From Chitinophaga pinensis (GTDB lineage: Bacteria > Bacteroidota > Bacteroidia > NS11-12g > UBA955), in contig CAMBXL010000004.1 in assembly GCA_945871905.1 (NCBI GenBank), positions 1 to 64,000 on the forward strand: DNA of 64,000 nucleotides, in the 5' to 3' direction. Positions 18,078 to 25,384 of the stretch are shown here, one piece after another. Every line of letters starts with the position of its first letter. Positions within the stretch are counted from its first letter, which is position 1. Below the pieces are notes generated by a model that was given only the letters and a program-made list of their open reading frames with translations, did no database searches and had not been told where the DNA came from. Made by a program: the position numbers and the translations under genes.

Positions 18078-18722
18078 ATGAGTGAACATGCTATTGAACA
18101 AGAATTTAATATTACCGGTGAATTACGTCAAAAGTTATACGATAACAGTATCGTAAAGAATTATAAGGCGGGAGATATTATATTAGATGAAAATGCAAGC
18201 ATAAGATCAATTCCTATTGTAACAAAAGGAAGTATTAGAGTAATGAGAAGTGATGATGAAGGGAGAGAAATATTTCTTTATTACATCAAAGCAGGTGAGA
18301 GTTGTATCATGTCTTTTTTGGGTGGAATGCACAACGAAACCTCAAAAGTAAGAGCTGAGGTAGAAGAAGATGCCGAAATTTTGTTTTTACCGGTTGAGAA
18401 AGTAACATTGTTTATTCGTGATTATCCTCAATGGTTGGATTATATTTTCAGATTGTATCACAAAAGATTCGAGGAATTATTGGAAGTGGTAAATGCCATA
18501 GCCTTTAAAAAAGTAGATGAGAGGTTATTATTGCTATTGAGAAAAAAAGCAGATTTAATGAAAAGTAATGTTATTATAGTGTCGCATGAGCATTTGGCAA
18601 ATGAGCTAGCAACAGCTAGGGTAGTGGTTTCACGACTTTTAAAGCAGCTAGAAGATGAAGGCGTGGTGGAGTTGGGACGCAATAAAATCACCATACTTAA
18701 AAAGAGTATTTTGGAAAGTTAG
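18078..18722 (+). CDS. Crp/Fnr-family transcriptional regulator
   Basis: A 214-residue regulator. It has an N-terminal cyclic-nucleotide-binding-type barrel (about 20-125, IVTKGSIRVMR...), a dimerisation helix (about 125-155), and a winged helix with recognition segment HEHLANELATARVVVSRLLKQL. It has only one cysteine (SCIMSF, about residue 76), so it cannot bind an Fnr-type Fe-S cluster; a thiol or persulfide signal at that Cys is possible but unproven. It lies between the porin/fhs pair and the persulfide dioxygenase unit, at the centre of the sulfur island, and is the best candidate for binding the four GTAAC operators. Confidence 0.88.
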   Translation: MSEHAIEQEFNITGELRQKLYDNSIVKNYKAGDIILDENASIRSIPIVTKGSIRVMRSDDEGREIFLYYIKAGESCIMSFLGGMHNETSKVRAEVEEDAEILFLPVEKVTLFIRDYPQWLDYIFRLYHKRFEELLEVVNAIAFKKVDERLLLLLRKKADLMKSNVIIVSHEHLANELATARVVVSRLLKQLEDEGVVELGRNKITILKKSILES

Positions 18723-18729
18723 GTTCTGT

Positions 18730-18743
18730 GTAACCAAAGTAAC
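18730..18743 (+). promoter_or_regulatory. Operator 4: GTAACCAAAGTAAC upstream of the persulfide dioxygenase operon
   Basis: It fits GTAAC-N4-GTTAC with one arm change and starts 36 nt before the -7 element at 18766. It begins 8 nt after the regulator gene's stop codon. Confidence 0.65.
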
Positions 18744-18765
18744 GTTAATTAATAAAAACTACAAT

Positions 18766-18773
18766 TAATTTTG
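18766..18773 (+). promoter_or_regulatory. TAATTTTG -7 element for the persulfide dioxygenase operon
   Basis: Exact TAnnTTTG. Predicted transcription start near 18777, leaving a short leader to the ATG at 18794. Confidence 0.6.
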
Positions 18774-18793
18774 TACCATAAAATAAGAATATT

Positions 18794-20212
18794 ATGCAAG
18801 TAGAACAAATTTACACAGGATGTTTAGCTCAAGGAGCTTATTACATCACGTCGAATGGTGAGGCTATTATTATTGACCCACTTAGAGAAACCCAACCTTA
18901 CATGGAGCGTTTACAAAGAGATGGCGTTCAGTTAAAATATATTTTAGAAACACATTTTCACGCAGATTTCGTGAGCGGACACGTGGATTTAAGTAAAAAA
19001 ACAGGTGCCCCTATCGTTTATGGACCAACGGCTCAACCAACTTTTGATGCCATTATTGCTACTGATAATCAACTATTAAAAGTAGGCAATATTCAAATTA
19101 AAGTGTTACACACTCCCGGTCATACCATGGAAAGTACTACTTATTTGTTGATAGATGAAAACGGAAAAGACTACGCTATTTTTAGTGGAGATACTTTGTT
19201 TTTAGGAGATGTAGGTCGTCCAGACTTAGCTCAAAAAGCAGCAAGTATGACTCAAGAGGATTTAGCTGGTTTATTGTACGAAAGTTTAAATAACAAAATT
19301 ATGCCGTTGGCAGATGATGTTATTGTTTATCCTGCTCACGGTGCCGGTAGTGCTTGTGGTAAAAACATGATGAAAGAAACTGTGGATACTTTAGGCAATC
19401 AAAAGAAAATGAACTATGCCTTAAATCAACCTAATAAAGAAGCCTTTATTGCAGCTGTAACAGATGGTTTGTTACCTCCTCCGGGTTATTTTGGAATGAA
19501 CGTTGCCATGAACAAATTTGGTTATGAGAGTTTCGAAAATGTATTAAACAACGGATTACGTGCATTAACAGTTGAAGAATTTGAAGTAGCTGCTGAGGAA
19601 ACTGGCTCTGTAATTATAGATACAAGAGCAAATGGTGATTTTGCAAAAGGTTTCGTTCCTCAATCTATCAATATTGGTATAAAAGGTGACTTTGCGCCTT
19701 GGGTTGGTGCTATGATTATAGATGTTAAACAACCTATTTTAATAGTTACTAATGTTGGTGAAGAAGAAGAAGTGGTAACAAGATTGAGTAGAGTAGGTTT
19801 TGACAATGTTTTAGGGCATTTAAAAGGTGGATACGATGCTTGGTTAGCCTCTGGTAAAGAAACGGATAAAGTAAACCGCATTACTGCTGATACATTTGCA
19901 GAACAAGTTAAAATTGGTGAATCTAAAATTGTGGATATTAGAAAAGAATCAGAATATGCAGCAGAACATGTAGACGAAGCCTACAGTATGCCTTTAGCTG
20001 ACATTAATGAGTGGATCAAAGATGTTAAACCTGAAGAGCATTTCTTTATGCATTGTGCAGGTGGGTACAGAAGCATGATTGCCGCTAGTATTTTACAAGC
20101 AAGAGGATACCGTAATTTTACAGAAGTAGAAGGTGGTTTTGCTTCTATTTCTAAAACCAATGTACCTAAATCAGATTTTGTATGTCAGTCAAAAGTTTTA
20201 AAACAATCTTAA
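18794..20212 (+). CDS. Metallo-beta-lactamase-fold persulfide dioxygenase with two rhodanese domains
   Basis: A 472-residue cytoplasmic protein. The N-terminal MBL domain (about 1-250) has THFHADFVSGH (His54, His56, Asp58), TPGHTMES, FSGDTLFLGDVGRPDL and YPAHGAGSACG, as in ETHE1-type dioxygenases that oxidise persulfides to sulfite using one iron. The usual second His after HxHAD is Phe59. Rhodanese domain 1 (about 260-355) lacks the active-site Cys; rhodanese domain 2 (about 365-460) has it (CAGGYR, Cys421). It probably takes persulfide made by SQR and yields sulfite. First gene of a six-gene unit. Confidence 0.88.
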   Translation: MQVEQIYTGCLAQGAYYITSNGEAIIIDPLRETQPYMERLQRDGVQLKYILETHFHADFVSGHVDLSKKTGAPIVYGPTAQPTFDAIIATDNQLLKVGNIQIKVLHTPGHTMESTTYLLIDENGKDYAIFSGDTLFLGDVGRPDLAQKAASMTQEDLAGLLYESLNNKIMPLADDVIVYPAHGAGSACGKNMMKETVDTLGNQKKMNYALNQPNKEAFIAAVTDGLLPPPGYFGMNVAMNKFGYESFENVLNNGLRALTVEEFEVAAEETGSVIIDTRANGDFAKGFVPQSINIGIKGDFAPWVGAMIIDVKQPILIVTNVGEEEEVVTRLSRVGFDNVLGHLKGGYDAWLASGKETDKVNRITADTFAEQVKIGESKIVDIRKESEYAAEHVDEAYSMPLADINEWIKDVKPEEHFFMHCAGGYRSMIAASILQARGYRNFTEVEGGFASISKTNVPKSDFVCQSKVLKQS

Positions 20213-20547
20213 TATTAGGAGGACTATTCGTTATGTTTAATTTTTTTAATAATCTATTCGCACAAGGTGACAATAACCAATTACAAGCTGCTATCAATGA
20301 AGGTGCTTATTTGGTAGACTTAAGAACACAAGGAGAATTTGCCGATGGAACAGCAAAAGGTGCTGTAAATATTCCACTCGACCAAGTTCAAAACCAAATA
20401 GCTAAGTTCAAAAACAAGAAACACATTGTGTTTTTTTGCAGAAGTGGAAGCAGAAGTAGTCAAGCAAAAGCCATATTAGAAAAAAAAGGTTTTACCAATG
20501 TAATCAATGGTGGCACTTGGCAAAATGTAAGTGGTTTAGTTAAATAA
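20182..20547 (+). CDS. Exported single-domain rhodanese
   Basis: A 121-residue protein with a signal peptide (about 1-28, ending LFAQ) and one rhodanese domain with active loop CRSGSRS (Cys86). Rhodaneses move sulfane sulfur between donors and thiols; the signal places this one in the periplasm. The first ATG lies 31 nt inside the preceding gene in another frame. It is retained because it gives a complete signal peptide, while a later ATG at 20233 would truncate it. Co-transcribed and probably translationally coupled. Confidence 0.85.
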   Translation: MSVKSFKTILILGGLFVMFNFFNNLFAQGDNNQLQAAINEGAYLVDLRTQGEFADGTAKGAVNIPLDQVQNQIAKFKNKKHIVFFCRSGSRSSQAKAILEKKGFTNVINGGTWQNVSGLVK

Positions 20548-20549
20548 TT

Positions 20550-21152
20550 TTGACTGATACACCTTTCAATAAAGCGTATTGGGACAGTCGGTATCAAGAC
20601 CATCAAATAGGGTGGGATTTAGGGGAGGTTTCGCCTCCCCTAAAAGCCTACTTTGATACTTTAGAAAACAAATCTATAAGTATTTTAATCCCTGGTTGTG
20701 GTAATTCATACGAGGCAGATTATTTACTAAACTTAGGTTTTACTAATGTAACATTGATAGACATTTCTCCAACCTTGGTTCAACAACTCCAAGAAAAGCA
20801 CAAAGGAAATTCCTCAATAATAATAGTAGAAGGTGATTTTTTTGAACACCAAGCCCAATATGACTTAATAATAGAACAAACCTTTTATTGTGCACTTCAC
20901 CCTTCGTTGAGAGAGAAATATGTCAATAAAATGAGCGATTTACTAAAGCCTGATGGGTTATTAGTTGGATTGCTGTTTGCCAGTCATTTTCAAACGCCTG
21001 GACCTCCATTTGGAGGTACAAAAGAAGAATATGAGTTGTGTTTTAATGAGCAATTTGAGGTTTTGAAAATGGAACCGTGTTACAATTCATTTCAAAAAAG
21101 ACAGGGTAATGAGCTGTTTATTAAATTAAAAAACAAAAATGTTAAAAGATAG
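20550..21152 (+). CDS. TPMT-family thiol S-methyltransferase-like protein (TTG start)
   Basis: A 200-residue SAM-dependent methyltransferase of the thiopurine S-methyltransferase family: early FNKAYWDSRY and IGWDLGEVSPPL, motif I ILIPGCGNSYEADYL, and a later EQTFYCALHP. TPMT relatives methylate thiols, selenols or tellurite. In this operon H2S, a methylthiol or a persulfide is a reasonable substrate guess. The start must be TTG at 20550: an in-frame stop ends at 20543 and the next Met is deep inside the domain. It overlaps the next gene by 14 nt. Confidence 0.83.
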   Translation: MTDTPFNKAYWDSRYQDHQIGWDLGEVSPPLKAYFDTLENKSISILIPGCGNSYEADYLLNLGFTNVTLIDISPTLVQQLQEKHKGNSSIIIVEGDFFEHQAQYDLIIEQTFYCALHPSLREKYVNKMSDLLKPDGLLVGLLFASHFQTPGPPFGGTKEEYELCFNEQFEVLKMEPCYNSFQKRQGNELFIKLKNKNVKR

Positions 21153-21378
21153 AATTTTAAGTCAGTGGAATTTTGCTAGAATAGTAAGATTAGTGTTGGG
21201 TGGTGTTATTATTACCCAAGGGGTGATGGTTCACGATTGGGGCTTAGGAATAATGGGAAGCTTATTTGCTTCTATGGCTTTATTTGGTTTTGGTTGTGCC
21301 GGTGGTGCTTGTGCAACGCCTATTAAAAAAAGTAATAATAAATCAATACAAGATGTTGAATTTGAAGAAGTTCGTTAA
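21139..21378 (+). CDS. Small inner-membrane protein, DUF2892-like (YgaP C-terminal type)
   Basis: A 79-residue protein with two transmembrane helices (about 14-30 and 34-52) resembling the membrane part of YgaP, which is normally fused to a rhodanese. After helix 2 it carries the motif GCAGGACATP with two cysteines four residues apart. It overlaps the methyltransferase by 14 nt and the next gene by 26 nt. A role in passing sulfane sulfur or sulfide products across the membrane beside the rhodaneses is inferred, not shown. Confidence 0.75.
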   Translation: MLKDRILSQWNFARIVRLVLGGVIITQGVMVHDWGLGIMGSLFASMALFGFGCAGGACATPIKKSNNKSIQDVEFEEVR

Positions 21379-21571
21379 GGAAAATGCGCTAGTCATTATT
21401 GGCGTAATAGTAGGTGCTACGGGAGGCTATTTGTATTACCATTATGTTGGTTGTGCAAGTGGTTCGTGCGCCATAACCTCCAAACCAATAAACAGTACCG
21501 TTTACGGCGCTATTATGGGAGGATTGTTACTGAGTATGCTAAAAAAAGAACCTGTTAAAACCAATCAATAA
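21353..21571 (+). CDS. Small membrane protein, DUF6132-like
   Basis: A 72-residue protein starting at the ATG at 21353; the open frame runs further back to a TTG inside the previous gene, but that part is out-of-frame coding shadow. It has helix 1 (about 13-29), then YHYVGCASGSCAITSKP, then a glycine-rich helix 2 (about 47-62). The CASGSC motif echoes CAGGAC of the preceding protein. It ends 2 nt before thioredoxin. Function unknown; a redox or sulfur relay is plausible from motif and context. Confidence 0.72.
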   Translation: MLNLKKFVKENALVIIGVIVGATGGYLYYHYVGCASGSCAITSKPINSTVYGAIMGGLLLSMLKKEPVKTNQ

Positions 21572-21573
21572 TT

Positions 21574-21867
21574 ATGAACTTTACAGAGATTATCAATAGC
21601 GAACAACCAGTTTTGGTTGACTTTTTTGCAGAATGGTGTGGACCATGTAAAATGATGGCACCTGTGTTGAAAGAAGTTAAAGAAATAGTGGGCGACCAAG
21701 CATCTATTATAAAAATAGATGTAGACAAAAATCCACAAGTAGCCAATGCTTACCAAATTCAAGGAGTACCAACCTTTATGGTTTTCAAACAAGGAAAAAT
21801 GCTTTGGAGAAAAAGCGGCGCTATCCCCAAACATGAATTGGTGAAAGTGATTCAACAGTTTAAATAA
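21574..21867 (+). CDS. trxA: Thioredoxin
   Basis: A 97-residue cytoplasmic thioredoxin with WCGPC active site (Cys22, Cys25), KIDVDKNPQVA and the cis-Pro VPTFMVFKQGK. It reduces disulfides and can strip persulfides from rhodanese or SQR products. Last gene of the unit before a strong terminator. A separate general-purpose thioredoxin probably exists elsewhere in the genome. Confidence 0.93.
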   Translation: MNFTEIINSEQPVLVDFFAEWCGPCKMMAPVLKEVKEIVGDQASIIKIDVDKNPQVANAYQIQGVPTFMVFKQGKMLWRKSGAIPKHELVKVIQQFK

Positions 21868-21916
21868 AGGTTGAATGATAATACAGTTTAAATAAAAACC
21901 TAAAAACAATACTATT

Positions 21917-21949
21917 AATAGGCTACAAAACATTGTAGCCTATTTTTTT
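21917..21949 (+). terminator. Rho-independent terminator of the persulfide dioxygenase operon
   Basis: A 12-bp perfect stem (AATAGGCTACAA with its complement), 4-base loop, then a T run, 49 nt after the thioredoxin stop codon. Confidence 0.9.
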
Positions 21950-22002
21950 GCATTATATTGAATAAATGAATTTACCTTTTTAAATTGACAGGTATAAAGG
22001 GT

Positions 22003-23703
22003 ATGAAAAATCTAATTATCATTCTCGCCTTTTTTGCCACAGGTTCTCTTTTTGCAGAAACTATTAAAACGATTCAACCGCAACCCAAAAAAGCCACCGT
22101 ATACCTGAGTGGTGCAGAGCTTTCTTACTTTGAATCTATTTATTTAACGGCAGGAACTAACCAAATTATTATTGAAGGGGTTTCTCCTTATGTTGATGAA
22201 CAATCTATTTCCGCTTATTTTAAAGGCGCTTTGGTAATCGATTCAAGAAAATCATTGCGTTATCCAGAGCAAACAAAAATCAACAAAATTGAACAGAATT
22301 ATCAAATCCTCATTGATAAAATCACAGATTCTCTGGAAGATCTTTCTTATCTTATCAAAGATTGTAATAACAAAATGAGTGGTTACCAACGCGAAAGACA
22401 ATTGCTATTAAACAACCGTTTAATAAAAGGGGAGTTTGCCAAAGATTCTTTGGAATTGTTAAAGTAAAGCTTGGATTTGCTTAGAAGTCGACTTAATAAC
22501 ATAGACGAAGAGGAGTTAAACATTGAAAAAAAACTGAATAAATTTGAAAAACGTAGAAACAACCTCCAAACACGATACAACCATTACATCAATCTTCAAT
22601 CCAACCACCAAATAGTTGACCCCAATTTAAGTACACCCATTCATCAAATTATAGTTACTGTAGAGGCAACCATTCCAATCACAGGCAATTTATCTTTAAA
22701 ATACTTTATAGCCAATGCAGGTTGGATGCCATTATACGATATACAATCTACCTCAGGGAGTTCTAAAATACAATTGATTTATCGTGCCCAAGTTTATCAA
22801 AACTCAGGTTTAAATTGGAAGGACATCTCTTTGGTTTTATCTACAAGTAATCCATCTGTTGGAAACACCAAACCTGTATTGAATGAATGGAACTTAGTAT
22901 TTGGTTATCCCAACAGTTATACAGACAATCTTTACAAAAAAACTAAAACACCCAATGCTTTAAATTACAATACTTTACCAAGTAAAAGTTTAAAGGAACA
23001 GAACATAAATATGCAAGAGGATGATTCAAGAGGTGTAGAAATGAATGGAAATAACAACAGTGATATAGAACAACTATTCACGGTCAATGGTAACTTACTT
23101 AGAACCGAATACGAAATAAAAACCAAATACAACATTCAGTCGGACAACAAGTCGCACCATGTGATAATCAACAACATCGAAGTGCCCGTTAATTTAGCCT
23201 ACTTGGCAGTTCCTAAGTTGGACAGTGATGCATTTTTGATGGGTAAAATTTCCAATTGGGAGGATTTGAACTTAATTCCTGCAATGGCAAGAATCTACTT
23301 TGATGAGTCATACATAGGCACCACTTCGGTATATCCAGAAAGTTTGAAAGACACCTTGTATGTGAATTTGGGTAGAGACAAGTCTATAGTTATCAAACGT
23401 CAAAATGTAAAAGAGAAATGCAAAGAAACCATATTGGGCGAATTTAAAGTGGTAACAAAAACCATTGAAATAACGATTAGAAATACCAAAAGCATCGCCT
23501 TAGATTTTGAAATAGATGATCAAATCCCTGTTTCAAAAGACCCAGCAATCAAAGTAACGTTAATCGATAATGATAAAGCGGTTTACAATGAAGTGACAGG
23601 TAAACTCACATGGGCTATGAACATTAAACCAAAGGATATTAAAAAGCTTCGTTTTTCATTCGAGGTCAAATATCCAAAAGACAAAGTAGTTGCCGGTTTG
23701 TAG
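22003..23703 (+). pseudogene. MuiA-family (DUF4139) protein gene split by an in-frame TAA
   Basis: One reading frame of 567 codons encodes a signal peptide (about 1-19), an N-terminal DUF4140-type domain (KKATVYLSGAELSY), a coiled coil, and a C-terminal DUF4139 domain with NAGWMPLYDI and the closing KYPKDKVVAGL. A single TAA at 22465-22467 interrupts the coiled coil after codon 154, and both sides stay in the same frame and match the family. Either the gene is recently inactivated, the base is a sequencing error, or two products are made (a TTG at 22471 follows). The frame also extends to a TTG at 21985; ATG 22003 is preferred. Family function is poorly known. Confidence 0.8.
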
Positions 23704-23720
23704 TAAAATGAATTAGAATA

Positions 23721-23755
23721 AAAAAACCTATCCAAGAAAAAGGATAGGTTTTTTT
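23721..23755 (+). terminator. Rho-independent terminator after the MuiA-family gene
   Basis: Stem CCTATCC/GGATAGG extended by A/T pairs, 8-base loop and a T run, starting 18 nt after the stop codon. Confidence 0.88.
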
Positions 23756-23817
23756 ATTGATTAAAGATTAACCAAATTGCATTTTATTAAATGGCGAAAA
23801 AGAAACAGGTTTTTAAA

Positions 23818-23825
23818 TATATTTG
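23818..23825 (+). promoter_or_regulatory. TATATTTG -7 element for the 105-residue membrane protein gene
   Basis: Exact TAnnTTTG, 39 nt before the ATG at 23865. Confidence 0.55.
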
Positions 23826-23864
23826 CAATGAGATAAACCAACTGATAGATATAAGTTAATAAAC

Positions 23865-24182
23865 ATGGAAGAAAACGAATCAATAAGCGAGGGTTTTAAT
23901 AGGGAGTTAGAACAAGCTTCAGCCAATAAAATTTTAGACCCTGCTTACCAAAAAAAGAAGCTAGTTTTATGGGGAATTAGAAATTCCATTTCTGTGGTAC
24001 TATATGTAATCTTTTGGAACTACAATTGGGTTCAGTTTTCATTGTATTTCACCATTCCATTGTCGCTATTAAGTTTATTGGCGATTCTTGCCATGCCATA
24101 CATCCTTAAAAGAAAAATAGCAAGCGCAAAGATAAAAATATTAGAAACGGAGAGTCAACTTGGCCAAGATAATGGAGAATAA
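23865..24182 (+). CDS. Hypothetical protein with two transmembrane segments
   Basis: A 105-residue protein: charged N-terminal 30 residues, two hydrophobic segments (about 37-55 and 58-78) joined by a short turn, and a charged helical tail (KRKIASAKIKILETESQ). I do not recognise the family. It has its own promoter, and a strong terminator lies upstream, so it is a separate transcription unit. It could be a small membrane scaffold; no catalytic residues stand out. Confidence 0.6.
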   Translation: MEENESISEGFNRELEQASANKILDPAYQKKKLVLWGIRNSISVVLYVIFWNYNWVQFSLYFTIPLSLLSLLAILAMPYILKRKIASAKIKILETESQLGQDNGE

Positions 24183-24300
24183 ATAGACGAGTCTATTTTG
24201 TTGGGTTTGAATTAAGACGTTGTTGTTGATTTCTACTGATCCGAAAACTACAAAATTAATGAATCTAATGTTTTTTTTAAATTTTAAACAAACAATTAAA

Positions 24301-24319
24301 TATATTTGTTTGTTTGTTT
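24301..24319 (+). promoter_or_regulatory. TATATTTG -7 element followed by TTTG repeats
   Basis: TATATTTG at 24301-24308 runs into a short TTTG tandem repeat (24305-24319), 42 nt before the ATG at 24362. The repeat makes the exact -7 position uncertain. Confidence 0.45.
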
Positions 24320-24361
24320 CATAATTATCTTCATTATTCGACTTAAACCCCAACCCAAACA

Positions 24362-25261
24362 ATGACCTTTAAATTAGATTTTTTTCATAAACTATTCCTT
24401 TCGCCAAACACAAGAAGTCGTATTGAAAAAATATTTTTAATCATTGCCCTTCTAAGCTTTTTTGTCCATCTCATCATTATATTGCTCGTCAATTTTGATT
24501 TAATATCTCTAAACAAATCATCGAGTCTGCTCGAAAGTCCAATATCATCCATCTACACACCATTTTCCTTTATTCTTGTTTATGAGGTGTATTTGCTTAT
24601 TTATTATCTTCCACAGTCCCTTACAACCTACATCAACAAACAATACGAAATTATTCTATTGATAATTATGAGGCGTCTGTTCAAGGATTTGTCTAATCTT
24701 AAAATTTCGCCCGATTGGTTGACTATCAAATATGATTTACAATTTACTTATGACATTGTGACCTCTCTTTTGTTGTTTTTCCTAATCTTTTTGTTTTACA
24801 AACAGAGTTTAAAGAAAGATACAAAATTAGACAACGATGATGCTGAGCTTGAAAAAACACTAAGGTACACCAAGATAAAAAAATACATTGCCTCTGTTTT
24901 AGTTCCTGTTGTTTTAATTTTGGCCCTTTACTCCTTTGCTTCTTGGATAATTGAAGCTTATATTTCTGTTGAAAAATCTGGAGAATCTTTTCAAAACATC
25001 AACCATGTGTTTTTTGATCAGTTTTTCACTGTTTTGGTTATTGTGGATGTTGTTTTGCTTTTAGTTTCCTTTTTCTACACCGATAAATTTCACTTAATAA
25101 TCAGAAATTCAGGCTTTATCATTTCTACCATCTTAATTAGGCTGTCATTTTCAACCGAAGGGCTTATGAACAATATATTGGTTATAGTTGCAGTATTGTT
25201 TGGACTTTCTATTTTGGTTATTTACAACAAATTCGAAAAGAACTATTCTTCAGGAAAGTAA
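24362..25261 (+). CDS. Hypothetical polytopic membrane protein
   Basis: A 299-residue protein with about six to seven hydrophobic helices (near residues 22-45, 60-82, 131-148, 172-194, 218-238, 245-262 and 266-284) and short charged loops. No catalytic or transport motif that I recognise. It starts at ATG, ends about 120 nt before the convergent umuC, and appears monocistronic. Function unknown. Confidence 0.65.
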   Translation: MTFKLDFFHKLFLSPNTRSRIEKIFLIIALLSFFVHLIIILLVNFDLISLNKSSSLLESPISSIYTPFSFILVYEVYLLIYYLPQSLTTYINKQYEIILLIIMRRLFKDLSNLKISPDWLTIKYDLQFTYDIVTSLLLFFLIFLFYKQSLKKDTKLDNDDAELEKTLRYTKIKKYIASVLVPVVLILALYSFASWIIEAYISVEKSGESFQNINHVFFDQFFTVLVIVDVVLLLVSFFYTDKFHLIIRNSGFIISTILIRLSFSTEGLMNNILVIVAVLFGLSILVIYNKFEKNYSSGK

Positions 25262-25384
25262 TGCTTTTAATTTTTCTTTATTGAGCCCCCTTTCTCGCTC
25301 GCATCTTGCGAGTAATCTATCACACCGCCTCTGGCTTTGTTCAAACCATGGGTTATGTTGAATCCGTGAGTTAATTAAACCATT

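Noticed and set aside
21266-21352. Frame extension of the DUF6132-like gene with a hydrophobic Leu/Val-rich N-terminus
   Set aside because: It begins at TTG inside the previous coding frame and is its out-of-frame translation; the ATG at 21353 gives the normal family length.
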